The notes below the pieces were generated by a model. The model saw only the letters and a list, made by a program, of their open reading frames with translations, had not been told where the DNA came from and did no database searches. A DNA stretch of 64,000 bases from a bacterium (GTDB lineage: Bacteria > Sumerlaeota > Sumerlaeia > SLMS01 > JAHLLQ01): contig JAHLLQ010000005.1 in assembly GCA_020444065.1 (NCBI GenBank), positions 1 through 64,000 on the forward strand. Direction: 5' to 3'. Positions 55,710-64,000 of the stretch are shown piece by piece (positions within the stretch are counted from its first letter, which is position 1; every line of letters begins with the position of its first letter). The position numbers and the translations under genes are program-made.

Positions 55710-56462
55710 TCAGATTCCGAGCCGTCGGAAGATGAACGATGGCATGTGGATGATCACCCAGGAAACCAGCTTCCAGCGATGCGGCACGTACACGGTGCCG
55801 CGGCTGCGATGGGCAGCGTTCACGATCTGTCGCCCCGCTTCGTCCGCGGAAATCATCCACAGCAGATTCCCCATCCCTGCCGTCATCGCGGTATCCACGA
55901 AGCCCGGCTTGATCGTCACGACGCGCACGTTGCGGCTGGACAGCCGATTGCGCAGCGCCTCCAGGTAGATCGCCTGGGCGCCCTTTGTCGTGTTGTAGAC
56001 GGGCTGGCCGCTGCGGCCGCGATCGCCCGCGATCGAACCGACCCCGACGATCGTCCCGGCCTGCAGGCGCGAGAACATGTCCGCCGCCTGGTTCAGCCAC
56101 GCGATCATGCCGAGGAGGTTGACCTCGACCATCGTGCGGTCCTTCTCGAAGTTGTACTCGTCGATCTCGACCTTGGGCATGGCGCCGGTGGTGTAGACGA
56201 CCAGCGACAAGCCTCCAAGCTTGTCGACGATCTCGTCAAACAGCCCCGGAACTTCGTCGAAATTGGTCACATCGTGGGGAAAGGCGAAAGCCACCTCGGC
56301 GCCGGCGTTCTTGTTGATCTGCCTGGCGATCTTGCCGAGTTCCTCTTCGCGGCGGGCCACCATGGCCACGCGATAGCCGCGGCGAGCCAGGCGCCGGGCC
56401 GTGGCCGCTCCCATCCCCGAGGACGCCCCGATCACCAGCGCACACTTCTCACGGAGTTTCAC
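55710..56462 (-). CDS. DprE2-like short-chain dehydrogenase
   Basis: About 250 aa from GTG 56462 (TTG 56471 is possible). Rossmann motif ALVIGASSGMGAATARRLAR, NAG-position segment VVYTTGAMPKVEI, catalytic Ser in VGSIAGDRGRSGQPVYNTTK with Tyr-x-x-x-Lys, then VRVVTIKPGFVDTAMTAG. The C-terminus has a hydrophobic-basic tail (WVIIHMPSFIFRRLGI) that may touch the membrane, as DprE2 does. The gene lies 4 bp before the DprE1-like gene. The pair fits a ketone oxidation-reduction epimerisation of a lipid-linked sugar; other sugar substrates are possible. Confidence 0.85.
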   Translation of the reverse strand: MKLREKCALVIGASSGMGAATARRLARRGYRVAMVARREEELGKIARQINKNAGAEVAFAFPHDVTNFDEVPGLFDEIVDKLGGLSLVVYTTGAMPKVEIDEYNFEKDRTMVEVNLLGMIAWLNQAADMFSRLQAGTIVGVGSIAGDRGRSGQPVYNTTKGAQAIYLEALRNRLSSRNVRVVTIKPGFVDTAMTAGMGNLLWMISADEAGRQIVNAAHRSRGTVYVPHRWKLVSWVIIHMPSFIFRRLGI

Positions 56463-56568
56463 GAAATCCAATTCCTCGCGTTCGATCCAGAATGGTCCCT
56501 CCTCCCCAGCAGCGCCAGGGAACCGTCCACAGGAACCAAAGCCCCGCGGATGGGTCAACGCAAGGTTT

Positions 56569-58164
56569 TCAGTTGGCGGGAGCCCAAACGTACCAGACTT
56601 GCGCGCGGCTGGCGAGCTTGATGCGCTCGCCACGGCGGTCGAGCAGAATCCGCTGCTGGTCCGGCACGTCGGAGAACCAGTAGATCGGCTCGATGAAGAG
56701 AACGTAGTTTGCCTGGGTCGGATCCACAGTCGCCCAGGACGATGCCGTGACGTTCGGGATTGGGCGGTCGACATAGCCCAGAGCGGGTACGCCGGCGGCG
56801 ACGTTGACTGGCCAGTGTGTCGCCAGGACGGGCTCGACGCCGCGCTCCTCGGCATCTTCCCAGACCTTGTCCAGCGCCCAGTTCATCTGCTCGACGTATT
56901 CCTCGTAACGCAGGTCGTAGGTCGATTCCGAGCAGGACAGGATTGCGGGGCGTTCGATCAGCAGGCGGATCGATTCGGGAAGCCATCGGGTGTGCTCCGG
57001 CGTCCAGCGCAGCACGAACAGCGCGCCGGTTGCTACGGCCAGTACCGCCAGCACCCAGCGGACACGCACAAGTGCATAGAGCACCGCGGCCAGGCCGACG
57101 ATGACTCCCGCCAAGACCGGGAGATTGTACCGGGCAACGGGGCCGCCCAATTGGAAGAACATCCCATTGAAGGCCAGCGCAAGGAAGAGGACGGCCAGCG
57201 CCAGGCGGCGATCCTCCGGGCTCGCCAGCAGACGATCCCGGCCGGTGCGTTTGCGGACGATCGCCCAAATCGTGGCCGTCACAGCAAAGATGCCGAGGAA
57301 CCACTCCAGGTTGATCAGGTATACCAAAGTGCGCCAGGCGGCGGGGAAGGTGGCCAGCCAGTCCTCCAGTTTCCAAATCGGATGGAGCGTATTGCCCGTC
57401 GTGTGGTTTACCTGCGCATGCAGATTGCCGCGGACGCCGATGCGGACGGCCAGAAACCCGAGGAAGAACAGCACCGGCGACAGCGCCCATGCCATATCGA
57501 CCAGGAAGGTCTTGCGGCTGTCCTTCTGCCAGAAGCGGCCGGACGTGAAGAGCAGGGCCGTGGCCGGCCCCAGGACCAGTGCGAAGCCGTAGAGTTTGAA
57601 CAGCGTCGCGACTCCCCCGACCAGCATGTAAGGCACGCGCCTGCCGCGCGACCACAGCAGGTAACTCCAAAGGATCAGCGCGGACATCGGCAGATCCAGC
57701 AGAACGCGGCGCGACTGCGCCCAAACCAGCGGATGCAGGAAGAAGAGGATGGCAACCGCGGCGCTCCAGACCGGAGGAAGGCCAAACCGCCGACCCATCG
57801 CAAAGACGGCCAGCAGGAAGATCGCATCGAAGGCGCATATCAGAACGTGCCCCGGCAGGGGGGACGGTCCGCCGAATAGCTTCATCATCAGCGCCATAAG
57901 GAAGAAGAACCCGGTCGGATGGCCGACGTCGTAGGTCTTCAGGATCGGGTTGAAGTGGTTGTTCAGAATGTCGATGGCGTGCGGAACAACGTAACCAATC
58001 GCGTCCCAGAAGTACGGCGCATTCAGGTTGTCGTATTGAGCAAGGAGGAACGCACCGAATACCAGGAGCCAGGCCAGAAACCACTTCGCTGGCTCGGGGA
58101 GATTCCGAATGCGGTCCCAGAATGGGTTCGGCGTGCTTGTTTGGGACGGCAGTGTCTGGTCCAT
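56569..58164 (-). CDS. Polytopic membrane glycosyltransferase (PMT/ArnT-like, GT-C fold)
   Basis: About 531 aa from ATG 58162-58164 with GAGGA upstream. About ten to twelve membrane helices. The first outer loop holds the acidic-aromatic motif NAPYFWDAIGYVVPHA and later YDVGHPTGFFFLMALMMK, as in GT-C enzymes of the PMT/ArnT group that use polyprenyl-phosphate sugars. The C-terminal domain is soluble (VEPVLATHWPVNVAAGVPAL, YVLFIEPIYWFSDVPDQQRI). It lies 106 bp upstream of the DprE2/DprE1-like genes on the same strand, so it could use their lipid-linked pentose. Donor and acceptor are inferred only. Confidence 0.82.
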   Translation of the reverse strand: MDQTLPSQTSTPNPFWDRIRNLPEPAKWFLAWLLVFGAFLLAQYDNLNAPYFWDAIGYVVPHAIDILNNHFNPILKTYDVGHPTGFFFLMALMMKLFGGPSPLPGHVLICAFDAIFLLAVFAMGRRFGLPPVWSAAVAILFFLHPLVWAQSRRVLLDLPMSALILWSYLLWSRGRRVPYMLVGGVATLFKLYGFALVLGPATALLFTSGRFWQKDSRKTFLVDMAWALSPVLFFLGFLAVRIGVRGNLHAQVNHTTGNTLHPIWKLEDWLATFPAAWRTLVYLINLEWFLGIFAVTATIWAIVRKRTGRDRLLASPEDRRLALAVLFLALAFNGMFFQLGGPVARYNLPVLAGVIVGLAAVLYALVRVRWVLAVLAVATGALFVLRWTPEHTRWLPESIRLLIERPAILSCSESTYDLRYEEYVEQMNWALDKVWEDAEERGVEPVLATHWPVNVAAGVPALGYVDRPIPNVTASSWATVDPTQANYVLFIEPIYWFSDVPDQQRILLDRRGERIKLASRAQVWYVWAPAN

Positions 58165-58231
58165 GCGATCCTCGCTCGTCAGGCGAGGATCGTAGCTGGA
58201 GGGCACCTCACGGGGTCAAGGCCCGCGGGCG

Positions 58232-59218
58232 TCAAAGCTCGCGGCTTTCAGCCAGAAGGATTCGCGTGGGGCCGTTCGTGGCTTTGACGGATAGGTCGCG
58301 CTCGCAGATCGCCGGGACATACCCGGTCTGACCCCGGGCCAGATCGATCTCCCCATCGGCTGTTCCGAGCTGCACTTTCCCCGCAACACAGACGACGATC
58401 AGGCCGCTATCCAGCGTATCCGGCGGGACGGGCAGCGACTGGCCGGCCGGAACGTCCACCATCCGCACGCGGAAGAACTGGTTGTCCGTCAGTGTGATTG
58501 GATCGGAGAAGCTGCCCGGGATATCGAGATTGCGGGACTCTTGCGCCGGGCCGTTGAAACCGATGACTTGCAGCGCGTCTTCGACGTGGAGCTCGCGCTT
58601 GGGCTCGCGTCCCCAGTCCCACAGCCGGTACGTCGCGTCGCTCGATTGCTGAATTTCGCAGATCAGCGTCCCGGCCAGAATGGCGTGTACCGTTCCGGGC
58701 GGAACGAACAGGAAGTCGTTTTCCTCCAACGATCCGCGAGCCACCATCTGCTCGATTCGCCCGTCTTTCGCGCCCGCCCTCAGTTCCTCGGGCGTGATTC
58801 CGGGTCGCAGCCCGTGGATCACTTCCGCCCCCGCGGCGCAGGCCATCACGTACCAGCACTCCGTCTTCCCGCGCTCGTTCCGGGACTCCGCAAAGCCGTC
58901 GTCCGGGTGTACCTGGATGGACAGATCGCTATCCGCATCGATGAACTTGACCAGCAGGGGATAGCGCTCCGGGGCCACCGTGCGGCCGATCATCTCGCGG
59001 GGAAAGCGCCGCAGAACGTCACCGAACAGCTCGCCGGCGAACTCTCCCGTGGCGATCCGGGATCGCCCGTGTGGGTGATCTGAGAGCTCCCAGGACTCAC
59101 CAATTGGCTCGCTCGTATTCAGAGCCTTGCCCAGTTCAACGGCCAGCCGCTGTCCGCCCCACGGACGGGGAGAAAAGACGGGATCGAGGACGAACGGTGT
59201 CGGTGGGAAGAGCGGCAT
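58232..59218 (-). CDS. manA: Mannose-6-phosphate isomerase, class I
   Basis: It interconverts mannose-6-phosphate and fructose-6-phosphate, feeding GDP-mannose and glycan synthesis. The 328-aa product has the zinc-binding cupin residues in LSIQVHPDDGFAESR and LFVPPGTVHAILAGTLI, and the class signature CEIQQSSDATYRLWDWGRE. Length fits the short bacterial (Bacillus-like) form. It sits just upstream, on the minus strand, of the glycosyltransferase gene and may share surface-glycan function. Call firm. Confidence 0.94.
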   Translation of the reverse strand: MPLFPPTPFVLDPVFSPRPWGGQRLAVELGKALNTSEPIGESWELSDHPHGRSRIATGEFAGELFGDVLRRFPREMIGRTVAPERYPLLVKFIDADSDLSIQVHPDDGFAESRNERGKTECWYVMACAAGAEVIHGLRPGITPEELRAGAKDGRIEQMVARGSLEENDFLFVPPGTVHAILAGTLICEIQQSSDATYRLWDWGREPKRELHVEDALQVIGFNGPAQESRNLDIPGSFSDPITLTDNQFFRVRMVDVPAGQSLPVPPDTLDSGLIVVCVAGKVQLGTADGEIDLARGQTGYVPAICERDLSVKATNGPTRILLAESREL

Positions 59219-59244
59219 TACGTTTTCCTTTTGCGGCAGGCTGA

Positions 59245-59550
59245 TCAGTCCCGATCGAACGGATTCTCCGGCTTCTCGATGGGTTCGCCGGATTCCTTGA
59301 TCTCTTTGCTGCGCTCTTTGAACAGCGCATCCAGCTTCGAGAGCTTCTCTTTTTGGGCCTGTTGGGCGGCTTTGAACTTCTCTTCGGCGCGCTGTTGCGT
59401 TTCCCGTACCAGTCGGCGGGCATCCTCGAAACGGTCGCCGCTGGTGTCCTCCACCAGCGGTTCCCGGGTCTCAAGGACCTTGCCGGTCTTACGATCGACG
59501 ACCAGGATGCTCTTGCAGCAGGGGCAGGTCACTTGAAGGGGTTCAGTCAT
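59245..59550 (-). CDS. Small zinc-ribbon/coiled-coil protein
   Basis: 101 aa. The N-terminus VTCPCCKSILVVDRKTGKVL is a Cys-Pro-x-Cys knuckle of the zinc-ribbon type with only one Cys pair visible, so metal binding might need dimerisation. About 45-85 is a highly charged helix (RLVRETQQRAEEKFKAAQQA) likely to be a coiled coil. It lies 26 bp upstream of manA. The gene is probably real given its good codon use and motif; the function is unknown. Confidence 0.75.
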   Translation of the reverse strand: MTEPLQVTCPCCKSILVVDRKTGKVLETREPLVEDTSGDRFEDARRLVRETQQRAEEKFKAAQQAQKEKLSKLDALFKERSKEIKESGEPIEKPENPFDRD

Positions 59551-59748
59551 GATTCGGGTTCCTCCGCCAGTGAAGTAAAACGGAGGCTACGCAACTGCCG
59601 ATCCGGTGTGGAGCAGAAAGTTGCTCCGGATCGATGATGAAATTCCGCCTGCCTCTTCTTGTGCAACCCGCCTTGACGTTGCCCGGCGCCCGTCGGAACC
59701 TGTCGCCCGTTGCCGGCCGCCGAAAGGGCCGGTCCGGGAAAGGCCCGT

Positions 59749-61782
59749 ATGTACCTCGAGCATTACGGCTTCGATTTCGAGCCGTTCAACATCACGCCCG
59801 ACTCGCGTTTCCTCTTTCTGTCGCGCCGGCACAAGGAAGCTATGGCGGCGCTGCTCTACGGCATCGAGCAGCGCAAGGGCTTCATCGCGCTGACCGGCGA
59901 GATCGGCTCCGGCAAGACGACGATCTGCCGTGCGCTGCTCCGCGAGCTGGATCGTGAGACGATTAAGCTGGCCCTGATTCTGAACCCGCAGCTCGACGGG
60001 CTCGAACTTCTCCAGGCCATCAACGCCGAATTTGGCATCGCGCACGACAGTACATCCAAGCGTAAATTGCTCGATACTCTGAACAAGTTTCTGCTGGAGC
60101 AATACGAGGCCGGCCACAACTGCGTGCTGGTCATCGACGAGAGCCAGCAACTGCCGCCCGAATCGCTGGAGCAGGTCCGCCTGATCTCGAACCTCGAGTT
60201 GGAAGCGACGAAGCTGATCCAGATCGCTCTCGTCGGCCAGCCCGAACTGGACGAGATTCTGCACCTGCCAGAGCTCGAGCAGCTCAACCAGCGCATCACC
60301 GTGCGCTACCACATCGAGCCGCTCGACTTCGACGAGATGTCGGACTACATCGACCATCGCATTAAGGTCGCGAACCCGACAGAGCCGGTGCCGTTTCATA
60401 AGAAAGCGCGGCGTGCGATCTTCAACTTCAGCGGCGGCATTCCGCGCAAAGTGAACGTCGTCTGCGACCGCGCCTTGCTCGTCACCTTCGTGGCGCACGA
60501 CAAAGAAGTGAGCGAAGAGCACGCACTGACGGCGATCCAGGAAGTGCGTGGTAAGCGACTCTCAAAGCGCAAGACGCCCGGCAGCACCACAAATGCTCCG
60601 AAGCACCGGGAAGAACTCGACACCGACGAGCCGGATGTTCCCGTCGCAGTCGGTGAGGGAGGCTCGTCCGCACGGTGGATTGCCGTGGCCGTGTTCCTGG
60701 GACTGGCTTTGATCGCGAGCGCCATGATCATCAGTGGCAAGAATCGCAACGCCGTCTCGCCGCCCCCAAGCAACGCGGCCGTTGCCGTACCACAGCCCTC
60801 GCCCACGCCAGTTCCGACCCTGGTTCCAACACCGATGCCGACGCCCGAGCCCAGCCCGACTCCGAAGCCCACGCCGGCCCCGACGCCTGAGCCTACGGCC
60901 TCGCCGACGCCGGAGCCCTCGGCGAGCCCGACGCCGCAGCCTTCTGAGACGCCGACTCCGAAACCTTCGGATACTCCGACGCCGAAGCCTTCTCCCACGC
61001 CGTCGGAGACGCCGGAAGCCACACCGGCTCCCACAAAGGCAGCGACGCCTCAACCAACACCAGAACCCACTCCAGCTCCGACTCCGCAACCCACCGAGCT
61101 ACCGACCCCGCAGCCATCGCCCACGGTAGAGCCTACACCGGTCGTGGAATGGTCTTACGATGGCGCCGGGATCGTTCGCGTGCGCCGCCCGGAGTTCACC
61201 TATCCGGCGGCTGTGCTGACGTGGCTGGCCGAGCAGGGACAGACACTTCCTGAGGCGGAACTGGCTCGGTTGCGCGAAACCGATCCTGCGGAGGTTGCGA
61301 GTCTGCAACTGACAGAAGGCCGGGCGCCGCTTTACCTGCGCGAAGCCCGATTGCCGGCGCGCCTGGACTTCCTGCCCAATGCGATGCTGCCGGTACTGGT
61401 ACAGGTGGATCGCCAGGCGCTCGAGTACGGCCCGTGGGCGGTGATGACGGAGCGCGCCAACGGCATGGTCACGCTGAAGGACCCGTTGCGCGGTCAGCTT
61501 CAGGTCAGCGAGGCGGAGCTTATCAAGCACCTGGCGGCGATCATGGTTCCGTACGCGGATCCGGAAGGAATCACCGGCTTGCAGCCGATGGACTCCGGCC
61601 CGGCGGTTGAGGCGCTGCAGAGGCGACTGACCGCGGTTAGTCAGTACAGCGGCGGCATTACCGGCGTGTTCGATCGCAAGACCGAGGAAGCGCTCGCGAC
61701 CTATCGCCAGATCAAGGGTTTGCGCGGCGGCCCGGATGTCGACCCCGCCATCGCCCTGGCACTGCTGAAGGACAGCGAATGA
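59749..61782 (+). CDS. GspA/ExeA-like AAA+ ATPase with Pro/Thr linker and peptidoglycan-binding end
   Basis: About 677 aa from ATG 59749 (AAAGG 6 nt upstream). About 1-270 is the ExeA ATPase: [20 protein letters not shown], Walker [12 protein letters not shown] (Lys56), Walker [12 protein letters not shown], and [18 protein letters not shown] membrane helix lies near 309-328 ([19 protein letters not shown]). About 345-465 is a Pro/Thr/Ser/Glu linker. The C-terminal part ends with a peptidoglycan-binding-type repeat ([36 protein letters not shown]). ExeA/GspA helps insert the type II secretin through peptidoglycan. It overlaps gspB in an ATGA. No other type II secretion genes are in the window. 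Confidence 0.9.
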   Translation: MYLEHYGFDFEPFNITPDSRFLFLSRRHKEAMAALLYGIEQRKGFIALTGEIGSGKTTICRALLRELDRETIKLALILNPQLDGLELLQAINAEFGIAHDSTSKRKLLDTLNKFLLEQYEAGHNCVLVIDESQQLPPESLEQVRLISNLELEATKLIQIALVGQPELDEILHLPELEQLNQRITVRYHIEPLDFDEMSDYIDHRIKVANPTEPVPFHKKARRAIFNFSGGIPRKVNVVCDRALLVTFVAHDKEVSEEHALTAIQEVRGKRLSKRKTPGSTTNAPKHREELDTDEPDVPVAVGEGGSSARWIAVAVFLGLALIASAMIISGKNRNAVSPPPSNAAVAVPQPSPTPVPTLVPTPMPTPEPSPTPKPTPAPTPEPTASPTPEPSASPTPQPSETPTPKPSDTPTPKPSPTPSETPEATPAPTKAATPQPTPEPTPAPTPQPTELPTPQPSPTVEPTPVVEWSYDGAGIVRVRRPEFTYPAAVLTWLAEQGQTLPEAELARLRETDPAEVASLQLTEGRAPLYLREARLPARLDFLPNAMLPVLVQVDRQALEYGPWAVMTERANGMVTLKDPLRGQLQVSEAELIKHLAAIMVPYADPEGITGLQPMDSGPAVEALQRRLTAVSQYSGGITGVFDRKTEEALATYRQIKGLRGGPDVDPAIALALLKDSE

Positions 61783-62468
61783 GCACGATTCTCGACGCGC
61801 TGGAGAAGGCCAACAAGGCCAAGGGCGACAAGAAGCCAGCGAACGGCGGGAGCACGCCTCCCACGCCGCCGCCGGAAGAGCCGCGTCCGCCGCGCCGACC
61901 GGACGATGAAGGCCCACAGCGCCGGCACGCCAGCGTCTGGCTGCTGATCCTCCTGCTCGTGATCATTGTGATTCTGTTGCTAGGCGGCCTCTCGATCGCT
62001 GTTGCAATGCTCTTTTCGAGGCAGAGCGAAGTGGCAAGAGCAGAGCAGGAACGGCAGCAAGCAGTCCAGATGGTGCAGCCGGCCCCAACGCCCATTGCGA
62101 CCCCGGTGCCAACGCCAGTTCCGACGCCGCAGCCCACCCCGGAGCCGACGGCCACGCCCCTTCGGACGCCGTCGCCCAGCCCGGAACCGACGGCTACGCC
62201 GGAACCCACCGAAACTCCACGCCCGACGGACACGCCCCTGCCGACGCCGCGATTCCAGGACGATCAGGTCGTCACCGACGTGGACCTGGGAGTGCGCATC
62301 TCAGGCGTTATGGTCGCGGGGAGCGACTCGGTGGTGCTGATCGACGGCGAAGAAGTCGCGATCGGGCGGAAGCACAAGGGCATTCGTCCCCTGGAAGTTC
62401 GGCGCGGTTTGATCGAAGCGGAAGTCGACGATGCCGGCCGGACCGTTCATCTTTATATTCGATACTGA
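61779..62468 (+). CDS. GspB-like type II secretion accessory protein
   Basis: 229 aa. The N-terminus [20 protein letters not shown] is the typical GspB start. A membrane helix ([20 protein letters not shown], about 49-76) precedes a Pro/Thr linker (about 95-160) and the GspB C-terminal domain ([40 protein letters not shown]). GspB and GspA form the complex that supports secretin assembly. The start overlaps the gspA stop by 4 bp, so the two are coupled. Confidence 0.9.
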   Translation: MSTILDALEKANKAKGDKKPANGGSTPPTPPPEEPRPPRRPDDEGPQRRHASVWLLILLLVIIVILLLGGLSIAVAMLFSRQSEVARAEQERQQAVQMVQPAPTPIATPVPTPVPTPQPTPEPTATPLRTPSPSPEPTATPEPTETPRPTDTPLPTPRFQDDQVVTDVDLGVRISGVMVAGSDSVVLIDGEEVAIGRKHKGIRPLEVRRGLIEAEVDDAGRTVHLYIRY

Positions 62469-62679
62469 TTGTCCACACGTCGCCGATGCACAACTGTAGA
62501 TACAGTCCCTTAGTACAGTTTATTTCGCTGATCTGACAAATCTTGGACAAAAGGCGGATTGACCCCTCTCCAGCAAGGTGGTCGTCTTCTTGCATGAGGA
62601 TTGTGGTAGAGTATTCGTCAGGGCTCGCCTTGGCGGAAGCGGTTAGGTACAGGGTAACACATCGACCCAGGAGGGTCCC

Positions 62680-64000
62680 ATGCACGCAAGAATAAGACTC
62701 TCGATCCTGTTGGCCCTCGGGGTGAGTATTCTCTCTGGGAACGTGTGGGCCGACGAGATCGTTTTCAAGAGCGGAGAGATCCGCCAGGGCCGCGTGGAAA
62801 ACGTTCGCGGCGAGCCGAACCGCGTGGCTTACATCAGCGCCTCCGGCCGGCTGGAGATTCCCCGCCAATTGATTGAGGAAATCAAGGACGAGCCGGACGA
62901 GGTGGATTACACCATCGTCGGCGATCAGTTCGTCAAGAATCGCAGCTACGAGACGGCCATCAAGATGTACCAGAAGGCTCTCGAAGCGGACCCTGATTAT
63001 ACGATCGCAAAAGACGGCATCGAGAAAGCGCGGAAGCTGATCGGCGAACAGCAGGCGGAAATCCAGCGCCGTGTTGCCGAGGAGAATTCAGGCCTTCTCG
63101 GGAAGGCCCGCGATGAGATTAGTCAGGAAAAATTCGCCGAAGCCGAGAGGACCATCGACCAGATCGCTCAGCAGGCAACGCCGCAACAGGCCGCGGCCGT
63201 TCAGTTGATCCGTCGCGATTTGTACGTTGCGTGGGGATTGAGCCGCATCGATCGCCTGGATCCGATCGGAGCGGAAGAGTATTTCCAGGAAGCACTGAAG
63301 ATCGATCCGGACAATGCAACGGCTCGCGAAGGCCTTCTGCGGGTTTGGGAAAACGATCCGTCGAAGCGCGAAGAGGTTCTCGCCGCCTACAAGCTGAAGT
63401 TGAAGGACAACCCGGACGATCTGATTCTGCAGCAGAAGGTCGCTGATATTCTGCTCGCGCAGCAGCGCTTTGAAGACGCTATCCCGCACCTGATGAAGCT
63501 CGAAGAATCGGGTAAATTCTCGACGTCGCGCTACGATGATCGATTGAAGAACGCGTTCGAGCAGATCGTGATGCGCCAGGTCACCGCCGGCGATCTCGCA
63601 GCGGCTGTGAAAACTTACAAGCAGCGCATGGAGGTTTTCCCGGACACGGATCCGATGCCACTGGCATTCCTGGAATACCAGAAGAAGCTGAATGATCTGG
63701 CCCCGAACGATTGGGACGGACGCGCGGGTCTGTTGGACGATTTGGAACGCCAGGGACTCAATACGCTGGCTGTCCAGGAAGCGCAGACGATCCTGCGTGG
63801 CGATCCCGAGAACGAGACGGCTTTGGCCTTCCTGCGCAAGGATGCCGTCTCGCAGTTGCAAGACATCCGCCAGATGTTCGAGAATGGCGAGTTCTTCACC
63901 GCACGCGAGCGCGCGCGCACGTTCATCGAAAATAACCCACGGTTCCCGGAATTGATTCAGCAGGCCAACGACATCTACACGAAGGCCGATATCGAGGCCG
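62680..64000 (+). CDS. Exported TPR protein (3' end outside window)
   Basis: ATG 62680 follows AGGAGGG (62669-62675). The first 440 codons are visible; no stop before the window edge. Residues 1-25 are a signal peptide (RLSILLALGVSILSGNVWA). About 27-60 is a small beta segment (IVFKSGEIRQGRVENVRGEP), then TPR-like helical pairs (SYETAIKMYQKALEADPDYT, AEEYFQEALKIDPDNATARE, FEDAIPHLMKLEESGKF) fill the rest. It is separated from gspB by 211 bp and so probably has its own promoter. Function unknown; TPR proteins in this position could be periplasmic scaffolds. Confidence 0.85.
   Translation, partial: MHARIRLSILLALGVSILSGNVWADEIVFKSGEIRQGRVENVRGEPNRVAYISASGRLEIPRQLIEEIKDEPDEVDYTIVGDQFVKNRSYETAIKMYQKALEADPDYTIAKDGIEKARKLIGEQQAEIQRRVAEENSGLLGKARDEISQEKFAEAERTIDQIAQQATPQQAAAVQLIRRDLYVAWGLSRIDRLDPIGAEEYFQEALKIDPDNATAREGLLRVWENDPSKREEVLAAYKLKLKDNPDDLILQQKVADILLAQQRFEDAIPHLMKLEESGKFSTSRYDDRLKNAFEQIVMRQVTAGDLAAAVKTYKQRMEVFPDTDPMPLAFLEYQKKLNDLAPNDWDGRAGLLDDLERQGLNTLAVQEAQTILRGDPENETALAFLRKDAVSQLQDIRQMFENGEFFTARERARTFIENNPRFPELIQQANDIYTKADIEA

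Overview
This is a high-GC bacterial chromosome segment with no rRNA, tRNA, phage or transposase genes. It carries a mixture of housekeeping genes (sucD, hom, ligA, nth, recJ, rsgA, manA, treZ/treY) and very large secreted proteins. The secreted proteins contain dockerin-like EF-hand pairs, VCBS/FG-GAP propellers, fibronectin-III domains and Pro/Thr linkers. That style is typical of Planctomycetota and of candidate phyla such as Sumerlaeota (BRC1) or Hydrogenedentota. I cannot fix the phylum from sequence alone; Sumerlaeota-like is a guess.

Layout. 1-8 kb (minus strand): a secreted protein with a huge octapeptide Pro/Thr tail, sucD, and a 1682-aa secreted protein that joins a papain-like and a zincin-like protease. 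8-11.5 kb: an NtrC-type response regulator and its GAF histidine kinase, whose genes overlap. 11.4-19 kb (plus): a DUF1611 protein, a small unknown gene with its own terminator, a secreted transglutaminase-like protein, a PfkB sugar kinase, homoserine dehydrogenase and a small unknown. 19.1-26 kb: a cyclic-nucleotide-binding protein (minus) and a 1974-aa exported repeat protein (plus). 26-31 kb: treZ-treY for trehalose synthesis. 30.7-39.5 kb: rsgA, methylmalonyl-CoA epimerase, a DUF1232 protein, the ligA-nth-moxR cluster, recJ and an unknown. 39.5-41 kb: a CrtI-like oxidoreductase.

41.4-54.1 kb (all plus strand) is the accessory part. It starts with a 1622-aa beta-propeller/TPR/Ser-Thr kinase and two paralogous lipoproteins. 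A tandem array follows: eight intact small membrane proteins plus one broken copy. Their membrane helix and head look like type IV pilins/pseudopilins, but the prepilin-peptidase leader is replaced in most copies by a charged MKHDEKPEKPEAVSEE-like segment. Copies are mosaic, two share 306 bp with one mismatch, and one copy is split by an unrelated 321-aa secreted-protein gene. This array is the best candidate here for an undescribed system.

54-64 kb: a DprE1/DprE2-like pair with a membrane glycosyltransferase, manA, a small zinc-ribbon protein, a GspA(ExeA)/GspB pair with Pro/Thr linkers, and the start of an exported TPR protein that runs off the window.

Themes. Export and surface display dominate: one possible cohesin-like domain, two dockerin-bearing giants, lipoproteins, pilin-like proteins, GspAB and surface glycan genes. 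Functions below rest on motifs read by eye; no database search was run.
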